43,097 bases of DNA from Hyphochytrium catenoides. Its lineage: Eukaryota; Sar; Hyphochytriomycetes; Hyphochytriales; Hyphochytriaceae. Of the stretch, positions 33,205 to 41,658 are shown in pieces. Location: contig FLMG01001518.1 of NCBI GenBank assembly GCA_900088475.1, forward strand, positions 1 through 43,097. The letters run 5' to 3'. Every line of letters starts with the position of its first letter. Position 1 is the stretch's first letter. The translations under genes and the position numbers were made by a program. The notes beneath the pieces are model-generated. The model saw only the letters and a list, made by a program, of their open reading frames with translations. It made no database searches and was not told the origin of the DNA.

Positions 33205-33530
33205 CCGTGGATGGCAAGAGAAGCTCATCTGCTCATGACTCGTGACTACCTGTACCTTTATCTTGACCTCCCAAGAAATCTGTCATCGCCATTTTCTCTC
33301 TCGCCCTCGCTCACAGACAGCATGCCTCTCTACTACTGACACTGCTGATTGACCCTATCTTCTTCGGGTCCTTCCTCTGAAGACTAGCAGTGGAGCCAGT
33401 GATGGCTTGCCCGTTTGCTGCTGGTCCTATGTCCCGGAGGTCCTCTGTCTCGGAGGAAGTGAGAGCTGAGAACTAGCCGTATATTGTCCCATCGCTCTCT
33501 CTCTTGGAGGAAGTGGAAGGTGTGCTGGCA
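32336..33530. other. Divergent intergenic region with GA-rich tandem repeat
   Basis: Shared upstream region of the bZIP gene (minus) and the PPR gene (plus). No coding exon is supported; long frames at 32961-33340 come from the GA repeat. Confidence 0.55.
33061..33211. repeat. GA-rich minisatellite, 18-base unit
   Basis: About three to four copies of the 18-mer GAGAGAGACAGAGACTGA, followed by degenerate GA/GACA repeats. It lies in the divergent promoter interval. Confidence 0.85.
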
Positions 33531-35087
33531 ATGACCCCTCCTACTTACCTATTGCGGACCCTGCAGTCCCGCATCTCCACTAGCAGTGTGTTGGCCGTCT
33601 CCTTGTCGTTAACCGCGTCTCGGGCATTGTCGTCTGTCGACCATGGAACAAGGTGTAGCTTAAAGAGTAGATTCTCCTCGGTATCGCGAAGAAAAGCAGC
33701 AGCAGACTCGATCTACATTGTGCGCACTGAAGAGCCCTTAAAGCGAGTGAGTAGACATGCGGAGGGGGAGGGAGATGAAGGTATCCAGGGCAAACCTTTC
33801 AGTCGAAAGGCCCACTTATCTTTTCTCGCCAGGAAAGAACTGCATGCCGAACTTCTGGACCTGGCTGGAAAAGGAGATTTGCCGGCTATTGAGGCACAAA
33901 TCACTGCTGCTCAGAGGTCTGGCTTCAAACCAGATGCCTATACTTTCAGCATTATCATGCTAAGCTTCACAAAGCTTGGCCGGATGGATTTGGCAGAGCT
34001 TTTGCTGCAGAAGATGGCAAAGATGGGTCATCCTCCTACCGTGGTCACCTATAGCACTCTCATGGACGGATACGCACGGCTCGGAGCAATGGATAGAGCT
34101 GAAGAAGTCCTCCTTCGCATGATCAAGAGTAAGGTTCGGCCTGATGCGGAAGCCTATGCAACCTTGGTTGATGGGTATCTAAAGGCAGGTCGAGAGTGGG
34201 AAGCGCGAGGAGTCATTAGAAGAATGGAAAAAGAAGGTCTTTCGCTTTCTGCAGATGTATTGAATCCTCTCCTCCAGTCATATGTCAGGCGGGGAGATGC
34301 GGAAGCCGCCAAAAAGATGCTCGTAAAGATGACGAAAGCCTCAGTTGTGCCCGACATAGTCTCTCTAAACACTGTCGTCCATGGCTATTGTCAGGCAAGA
34401 GAGCTAGAGAAAGCCTTAGGGGTGGTGGACAGTATGGCATCTCTTGGTCTGACCCCTGACCAATTCTCTTATAATGCTCTCCTGTCACTCATGGCCCAGA
34501 CAGGGCAGGTTGACGATGCGATGCGGCTCTTCAGGAAAATGGCAGATGAGGGCCTCTCGGCTGATCTGGTCACATATAACACACTTATCAAGGCTTTCTG
34601 CCATAAAGGAGACATAGAAAGCGGCCGTGCTCTGTTTCGCATCCTAGAAAGAGGAGGCATCAAGCCAGATGCCTATTCATTTGCCCCAATCATTCTTTGC
34701 CTCCTTCGACAAAAGGACTTTGAAGGAGCCAAAGCAGAGCTGGAGAAAATGAAAGGAAGGGGCTTAAGGCCCAATGTCTTTATTTATTCCTCTTTCTTCC
34801 ATCATTTCTCAGAAGATGGAAGGTATGATGAGGGACGAGAGTTTCATGACAGGATGCTAAAAGAAGGCATACAGCCGAATCAGGTATGCCTAAGGGTCCT
34901 ACTGAAGATGTATTTAAGAGAAAGGAGGTGGGAAAGAATATTCCTCATCTTTGAGGCCATTTTGAAGTCAGGAGGAGACTGTAGAAAGGAAAGAGAGCTT
35001 CTTCTCTTGCACTACCACCGTCTCTCTCCTCAGGTACGGGAGGTGGATGCCCTCATTGGCTGCTATAGAGGCGGCAAACGGGCGTAG
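33531..35087 (+). CDS. P-class pentatricopeptide repeat protein
   Basis: A single uninterrupted frame of 518 codons from the ATG at 33531. The frame is open back to 33504 without an ATG. The N-terminus is rich in Arg, Ser and Leu with few acidic residues (LLRTLQSRISTSSVLAVSLS), fitting an organelle transit peptide. Residues about 136-485 form ten consecutive 35-residue repeats in perfect register, each of the form xxxYNxLIxGYxxxGxxxxAxxLFxxMxxxGxxPD, without the L or S variants or E/DYW editing domains; this is P-class. Such proteins bind single-stranded RNA in mitochondria or plastids, one base per repeat, and guide processing, stability or translation of organelle transcripts. A C-terminal part of about 30 residues follows. 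It is intronless, while nearly all neighbours are intron-rich. The two most degenerate repeats are numbers 4 and 10. Confidence 0.95.
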   Translation: MTPPTYLLRTLQSRISTSSVLAVSLSLTASRALSSVDHGTRCSLKSRFSSVSRRKAAADSIYIVRTEEPLKRVSRHAEGEGDEGIQGKPFSRKAHLSFLARKELHAELLDLAGKGDLPAIEAQITAAQRSGFKPDAYTFSIIMLSFTKLGRMDLAELLLQKMAKMGHPPTVVTYSTLMDGYARLGAMDRAEEVLLRMIKSKVRPDAEAYATLVDGYLKAGREWEARGVIRRMEKEGLSLSADVLNPLLQSYVRRGDAEAAKKMLVKMTKASVVPDIVSLNTVVHGYCQARELEKALGVVDSMASLGLTPDQFSYNALLSLMAQTGQVDDAMRLFRKMADEGLSADLVTYNTLIKAFCHKGDIESGRALFRILERGGIKPDAYSFAPIILCLLRQKDFEGAKAELEKMKGRGLRPNVFIYSSFFHHFSEDGRYDEGREFHDRMLKEGIQPNQVCLRVLLKMYLRERRWERIFLIFEAILKSGGDCRKERELLLLHYHRLSPQVREVDALIGCYRGGKRA

Positions 35088-35376
35088 GGCAAAGTGTGCA
35101 GGAAGCTAAGCCTCTCGAATAAGTGCAAGATCGCGCGCTACCTAGCTAACTTCATGAATCTCCCTTTCTTTTTACTTCCCGTTGTTCAGTCTTTCTGTGG
35201 CCCCTACTGTCAACTACTGAGAAAGATTTGGGGCCAGGTAGAAGTGATGCTCTAACTTCCCAGAATAGATGTGCTGAGAGAAGGGGTCAAAGCGACATAA
35301 GCACAGCTAGGAATTAAGAGAGAGAACCTCTGAGAGGAGCTGTCAAGAGAGTGGAGTCTTCCTTCCTTCACCTTTA
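35088..35376. other. Convergent intergenic gap
   Basis: About 290 bases between the PPR stop and the stop of the next minus-strand gene. It presumably contains both 3' ends. Confidence 0.55.
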
Positions 35377-36595
35377 TTAACCTTTCTCAGTCTCCGAAGT
35401 CTCGGAAACTGTCAATTCTATTCCTGAGGTCTCAGTCTCTACTCTGCTGATATCAACAAGATGGCTTTGTGGACTGAAAAGAGAAGAGTGAAGCCGCTCT
35501 ACAGTGCCATCGAAGTCTTTGAACTTGTTGGATATCTCAGCGGGTACCGTCTGAAGAAGAGGACAGTAATACAGGTGAGGAGAGGAGCTCAGACACTGCA
35601 GTGTAAGAGCCATAAAGCGCTATGATAACACCTGAGTGACTGCAAGAGAACAATAGTCGGTGCTTCTAGAGTTTCAGGGAGAAAAAGAGTAAGAGAAAGT
35701 AGCATCTGACAGAAGCTCCATCAAAAATTGATTTCTATCTGGACAGTCAAGTGTGACGAACGGTAAAACATGTGTTACCTTAGGAGCCTGCGGCGAAAGA
35801 GCCTTGAAGTCCCGTGATAGAGTCTGGATTTCATCGGGAAACTGCAGACAGAACTCATGGGCAGTTTGGCTGGCAAACTGGCTCCCCAAATCAAGCGAGT
35901 GGCTCTCTTTTGGCTCAATGAAGACAGATGCGAGGAGAGGGCCGCTCTTGCAACAGAGCATATGTAAACTCTCAATGGCTGGTCGCTAAAGAAGTGAGCA
36001 AAGTAAGAGTCAGGGTATGATATCAAGCGTGAGAAGGGGAAAGGATGAGGGCGAGGGAAGGAGCAAGTCAACGTCTATAGTTATCAAAGACAGTAAGGTG
36101 AGCAATAGGAATACAGAGATAATGAGGCTCAACGCGACCGACCTGCCGTGGCCTTGGGCCGCCTAATTTCGAAACGTCTCTTGAGCCCAAGCGTCTATGT
36201 GACGGTCCCCGACTGGGTGTCTCAAAGGAAACCCTGCTGACTTCGCCGTCATCGATCTCCCGCGCAAATTGAAAAAAGCTCTGTATCATCGACTGCACCC
36301 CTTGCACTTGAGCATCGTGCTTCCAGCTCCAGTGCTTCTCATACAACGTAGCGCCAGACGCAGCATCCGTGATCATCAGAAGCTTCACGCTATCAACATG
36401 AGCCTTCCGCAGAGATTTCGAGCTTGCGCTGACGGACTTAACGTTATGTGAAGTTTTGCCTCGGGACCCAATAGACGAACTGTCACCGCTACTGGTTTTC
36501 CGGTGTGACTTCTCAGTCCTGGTGGTCTGTGGAACACTTTCCGTCTTCACCTCATCCGCGCTGCAATGACTACCTCCATCGCTCTCAGTATCCAT
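35377..36595 (-). CDS. Unidentified protein, possibly longin/roadblock-like
   Basis: Three exons, 36595-36143, 35985-35779 and 35550-35377, all in phase 0, give 277 residues. The first 65 residues are Ser/Lys-rich and probably disordered. Then a compact domain begins with VKLLMITDAASGATLYEKHW, followed by an amphipathic helix (VQGVQSMIQSFFQFAREIDDG), a strand (EVSRVSFET), a polar loop, another strand pair (SLHMLCCKSGPLLASVFIE), and a last helix (HEFCLQFPDEIQTLSRDF). This order of strands and helices is what one expects of longin or roadblock folds, which serve in vesicle traffic and small-GTPase regulation. I see no direct sequence match, so the fold call is an inference. The start at 36595 is the first internal ATG; the frame is open upstream to about 36727 but contains a donor-like GTAAGA. 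Confidence 0.6.
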
Positions 36596-37547
36596 CACAC
36601 CTTTTCTTTCTTCGTTCTGAGCACCTTGTCCAAAGTACTTGACTCCTCTGGATTGGTGGACGTAGATGTGCCGCAAGCACGCACTTCTTACCTCACGGAA
36701 GCCAATCTCATCAACATGAACATTCACATAAAGCCATCATGTCCCCGACCCTAGTCACCACTTATAGACTGTTGCACTACCTTATACGCAGCCTAGAAAA
36801 GGCTTTATGATTTCTTGAAACCTCCGGTTGGCAGCAGGCTTGAAGATGTCCAATCTCATGTCCTGAGAGCTGCTTTGAAGCTTCAGCAGGTCTCTGCACT
36901 GATGATGCAGCTTCTGTACGAAGAGCTGTTTGTCACCAACTTCATCTTCCTCATCAACTTCCACTTTCTCCCTGCTGTGATTATCAAACGAAGACTTTGA
37001 CGCAATAACTGGCCAACCAATATTTTGTAGTTATAGGACCGATAATCTCTCAGACTGATTTTACTGTCGCGCTAAATGTTTTTTTTGTGTTGCTTGAAGC
37101 TTCCTCTTCCTCTTGCTGCTTGGATGACAGATCTTCACAAGGATCTTCATTATTTTTGACAGGTCAAGCTCAACCTCTGGCCTCAGCTGCTCGGCTGCAC
37201 TGTGAGCTCAATGCTTTGGCAGCGTTGGAGGTCCAAGCTCCACCTCCAGTGACCGTGGCCTGGCGTGCTAATCTTTCGTCTGCATCTGGCTGGACAACCT
37301 CTCCTTTCTTTCTGCCATCCAAGGACTCTTCGGTATTTGCTGAGGTTTCGCAGCTCTCTTCTTTTTGCTTGACAATCTAGCAAGTGAGGAGGAGGTGTTG
37401 ATAGGAGTGACAGTTGCAAGATGTGCACAACTTTGTTTGTCTTTGCCATGTTGGACTCTGTAAGGCTTCCTGGTCCTTGACCTCCGAACTCTGCACCTAT
37501 TCCAAAGGAGATCTATTAGAGGAGTGCCACATCTTAAAGGCAGAGCG
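36596..37547. other. Interval between divergent genes
   Basis: Holds the 5' flanks of the longin-like gene (minus) and the metallophosphoesterase-like gene (plus). The only coding-like material is the minus-strand stretch described separately (36782-37600). Confidence 0.4.
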
Positions 37548-37600
37548 ATGGAGGCCTCCGATGTTGATTTTGATGAAGGTGATTCTTAAATATATCAAAG
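36782..37600 (-). pseudogene. Possible decayed coding region of unknown origin
   Basis: Several minus-strand segments have protein-like, strongly charged composition: a basic segment near 37530-37400 (LWNRCRVRRSRTRKPYRV), an acidic/polar segment near 37380-37160, and a C-terminal segment 36964-36782 (GDKQLFVQKLHHQCRDLLKL, ending FKPAANRRFQEIIKPFLGCV). They are in different frames, interrupted by stops, and only partly compatible with splicing. It may be a broken transposon protein or a real multi-exon gene I could not assemble. It overlaps the first exon of the plus-strand gene at 37548. Confidence 0.3.
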
Positions 37601-40600
37601 GTTCCTTAACTATTGTAAGCGATACCTACTGAAGCTGACTGCCTTCGAACTGTGCTGCAGCTAAGTCTATGGAGGATGAAGACTCTCCCTACAGCTCTCC
37701 CGTCGTCCCATCAGCACCTTTACTTCCGTCTCCTCCTCGGTTCACTGCAGCTTGGGCCTCAAGAGCAGAGGACAAAGCATGCGGTCCCCCGATGGCCGGA
37801 TGGTCACTAGGTCTGGCATCCTGTCCGCAGAAATAGATGCCATCTCTTCTCCGCTCTGCCCTGTTGAAGATTCGCACCCTCGCTTTCGCCCTTGTTTCAG
37901 AGTCTCTTTCTCCTTCATGTCGGCCTCGTTTATCATTTATTGCATAGATTGCCCCTGTTTCTGCTCTTTTCTTCCTCCTTAAGCGGCTCTGTCTCCGTCG
38001 GTTGGGGTTGCAGGCGTAGAGGAGAACACTCTGAGAATCATCGTGGTTGCCGATCTGGAGGGCAACACGACGCAGGTGAACCACTTGGCTAGTTGGATCT
38101 CCTCTCGGAAGATGAGGTGAGATGACGTACAGCCGGCTCGGCAACCAATCATCTGCTTGCTAAGCTACCTAGCCGAGTGTGGTCTTTCCCAAACGTAACC
38201 ATCGCCCTGACTGTCTTGCTATGACAAACCTTGTCTGTATATCCATATGGCTGCCCTTGCATCCTTTACCTGTCATTGTTCGTGAACAATGCTCCACCTG
38301 GATCGACGAGTATTACCTTCTTAGCGGCTTAGTCATCGACCTCTCTCTCCTACCTCTCTCTCGTATGTATGTATGTAAGTATGTGTCTATCTTCCCTCTT
38401 TCTGTTTGCTTACGTCTCGATGTTATCATGGGTCCTGGGCCACACTTCTGTATTTGCTTTGAGCCAGAGTGGACCTTATAATAGTTGCGGGAGGATTCAC
38501 TGCAATCCACAAAGACTCAGGGAAAGAAAGGACACCCGAGCAAGTGGCGGCATCAGAGGTAAACAAAGGAATGATGAGAGGCAAAGTACCAAGGAGGAAA
38601 ACGGGGAGCATCGTTTTTGCAAGGGTCAATGCAGGAGGACAAGAGGGTGAGGTTAACTTCTGCAATCTCAGAGTTGTGGAGTTCTCGATTCATAACTGTA
38701 GAGCGAGAGATGCAGAGAAATTAGGTGAAAGCAATGGAAAGAGAGCGGTAGGGTGGGATGAAGGCTCTGAACTTGACGAGTCCATTGCATGAGCGAATGG
38801 TGAGTAGGACACAGAGAACCTTGGTGGGGAGCGTGTACAAAGCCATTGAGAGTATGACCCAAGGGTAGTGACCGGGCTCTTCCCTAGGGCGAAGTGACGT
38901 CCTCCATCGCGCGGCTTGAGAACATAGTCTGCCGCGTGCTTTACGTGCCCGGCCAGGTAAGAAAAGCCTGACCTTCGTTTGTTCATCGAGGCCTCCTACC
39001 TTTTTGTCATTCTTTCTCTTCCTCTCCTCTGATCTGCGCTCGCTTCTAGTCCCCATCTTTTCCTTTATTCAATATAGGGCTGGCATTTCCAAATGTCACT
39101 TATGTTGGTACCCATGACGATACTAAGGCGGCTCTCTTGAACTCCCCGACTCAAGTTTACCCGCCGACTCACCTTATCTTTCTTAGAATGAACCGGAGTC
39201 AATGATGAGACTGGCGGACCGAGTTCCCCGCCTGACTCCTCATTCCGTGAACCTTCAGGGAAGACTCTATAGGATAGCACCAGGCCTTTTGATCGCCGGT
39301 TATGGGGGCAAAGCAGGTGGACGAAGGGCCTCAGGGTACGCCCAGGGTCTCTATCCCGTTACTTCGTTTCAGCTCGCTCCTAAGTTTTAGACTTTTTGCA
39401 CCTGTCTCCCCTACATATTTTCTTCTCTTCTACCTCTTTTTATAGCCAATCACTTCTCTTCAGCCGCAGTTGATTCATCTGTCCCCGTTCTCGCTCTTTC
39501 GGGACCCTATTTCTTCCCTGCCTTTTCGGTCACAGAGGTCGGAAGGAGTCACTGGAAGGGGAAAACTTAGAATGCAGGGGACGAACAGGAGGTAGCGAAG
39601 GAAGTGAAATGGTGAAGGCCATAGGAAATGCCCTTCAGGGCGAGTTTGTCAGAGAAGCAACCAAGGTACACTCCTTCTCTTACGAACATTCTTTCATTCT
39701 CTCTGCCCGGCCTTTTTCAGATTCTTCTTCCGCGCCAGTCTCCCTCTTTCCTTTCCACTTTCCTGCGCTTCTTATTTATGGCTAGCTCACGTCAATCTCT
39801 CTCGCTTGTGCTACGGTAACTTCACCCTGTGGCCCAGGAGCAAGTCATTCTGGTGACCAATACGAAGGGTGGCTTCGCGGTAAGCTCCTGCTGATGACAC
39901 AGCTAGCGACATTTTTTTGTGCTATTTCCTTGCAATAACTATCTCTGCATGGAACTTTATTCCGCTTCCTTCCCACTTGAGTGGTATCTCCCTCTCTCCT
40001 CTCCTTTCCTTTCTATCGTTCCTAGCTATCTTCCGGCTTCCTATGGCTCTTCATCGTTTTTCAAGCGTTGTCCCATAGTTTGATTCTTCTTTCCTGCTGC
40101 TGAAGTTCTCCGGACTAATATCTTTCTTCGGCATTGTTCCTTGAAAATATCGTACCGGTTCCTCTATACAAAGAAACTGACGGATCCAACCGGTTTCATG
40201 GTCTTAGACGATGACGGTGCGATAATCTCTTTCTCTCGCTTCTTCCGCAAGCTAGGTTAGGCTATCTTCCTATATACTGCTCGAGGTCTCTACTATGGTC
40301 TCTCTCGTAGTGAGCTTTGCAAACATCTTGCTTGTAAGGCCGTTATCTCTTCCTTTACCCTTCAGAGCGCCGTATCTTCGCATGGTTCTTGCAGTTGCAC
40401 ATAGGGCAACGTAGCTCAACATCATCTGCTAACGTTATGTCTCTTAGATTCTGATGCGCCTGACTATGAGCTATTCTTGCGGGTAAGGCTCACGAGACTG
40501 CCGCTGTTTGCTCAGGCCTAGGTGGACGCGACGTAGTCGTCGATCAATCTCTCTTCTGGTGGTCGGCCTGCCCTTTCTCTCGATTCACATTTGTTTATAT

Positions 40601-41361
40601 AATAGACCTCTCTCATGGCCTGCTCGTGCTCTGGTCTGTGTCTCCCTGATCTGTGGCGCTATTGGTTCAATCATTTCAAATCCCTCTTTCCCCTTCTGCA
40701 CTGTTCCCATTTGCCGGTGATGCTCTTTGTAGAATCCCTGGACGCAGAAGGCGGTCATGTTGCAGCTGGCAGGCGGGGGACCTCCATTCGCAAGTCAATG
40801 TGAGATTGGAGCCGTGCAGCTTCTTCGCCCAGGTAACACTCTTCCCGCACTCTATCTAATGCTTTCATCGTGATATCCCTGCACATCCTGGACGCATCTT
40901 CTCTTTAACCTTTTTGCATCCTTACTTCGGTCATGCCTTGTTCTAGCTGTGACTCTTCCTTGGCAGAGGTCGTTTGCCGTGTCATGAGGGCTCTTTGTTT
41001 GCCTGTATTTTGGATGTGTCGTGCCTTTTAGGCAATCCTTGATCTCTCTCTGCTTCTCGCTCTGTACCTCACCTGTCGTCCTTGAGTCGTGCTATCTTTC
41101 AGTTCACCGGGCCCATGCTTTTGCTTCTGCCCTTTCTCTTTTTCCTTTTCTTCTCCCCATTGTCTCTTGACCTACTTCGTCTGCAACCATACTCTCTCTT
41201 TTTACTTCCCCTTTGTGGCACATGGCTTATCGGTTGCGTCTTTAGGTTCCTTCTCGCAGGGATCTTTTCTTCTTTTGACCTTGAAGTTTCATGAAGACAG
41301 CAGCTTATGGCATGTTCACGACAAAAGCTTCCACTATTTACCCGCCGAGAACGAAGATTAG
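37548..41361 (+). CDS. Metallophosphoesterase-like protein lacking catalytic motifs
   Basis: Twelve exons: 37548-37578, 37661-37810, 38014-38116, 38468-38558, 38888-38956, 39187-39316, 39538-39665, 39838-39879, 40174-40216, 40448-40482, 40733-40832, 41246-41361. All phases agree, giving 345 residues. After an acidic, Pro-rich N-terminus the chain follows the calcineurin-like phosphoesterase plan: LRIIVVADLEGN (68-78), VDLIIVAGGF (96-105), RVLYVPGQNEP (141-151), GLLIAGYGGKA, QVILVTNTKGG (236-246), AVMLQLAGGGPPF, EIGAVQLLRPGS (298-309), then a closing strand (SFLLLTLKF) and a C-terminal tail. The fold is recognisable, but the metal ligands are mostly replaced (DxH by DLE, GD by GG, GNHD by GQNE, GHxH by GGGP). 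Catalysis is therefore unlikely; a scaffold or binding role, as in the degenerate N-terminal domain of Drn1/CWF19L1, is an inference. Several exons are only 31-43 bases. Confidence 0.75.
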
Positions 41362-41372
41362 GTTGAGTTTAG

Positions 41373-41420
41373 GGGAGATAAATGAAGTCTAAGGATGGGA
41401 GATAAATGAAGTCTAAGGAT
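41373..41420. repeat. 24-base tandem duplication
   Basis: The unit beginning GGGAGATAAATGAAGTCTAA and ending GGAT occurs twice with no spacer and no mismatch, starting 11 bases after the stop of the metallophosphoesterase-like gene, so it is likely in its 3' untranslated region. Confidence 0.9.
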
Positions 41421-41658
41421 AAAGACAGCAAGAGAGAGAGAGAGACGGAGACACGATGGCCTGTATAGCTGAGAGGTACACTTCATAATTTATTGCCATT
41501 TCTCTGGGCTTTCATAGTGTTTCCCCTCGTCAAATTGGTGCTGGTCATTCTGCTTCTCAAAGAATCTTCTCCGTTCCCCTCTGGACCCTTCTCTAACCTC
41601 CTCTTTCTAGACGCGCTCTTCTCCTCATGTTCCTGCATCTTAGCTTCTACTTCTCCTA

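Noticed and set aside
32961-33340. Several overlapping 60-120 codon frames on both strands
   Set aside because: They translate the 18-base GA-rich minisatellite in different frames; composition is that of the repeat.
33504-33530. Nine-codon upstream extension of the PPR frame
   Set aside because: It starts at a non-ATG codon; the ATG at 33531 gives a clean transit-peptide-like N-terminus.
40733-40803. Alternative frame reading GGHVAAGRRGTS, which looks like a GHxH motif
   Set aside because: It stops at once at 40800-40803 and its splice phases fail. The frame giving GGGPPF joins both neighbours in phase and leads to the RPGSF end of the domain.
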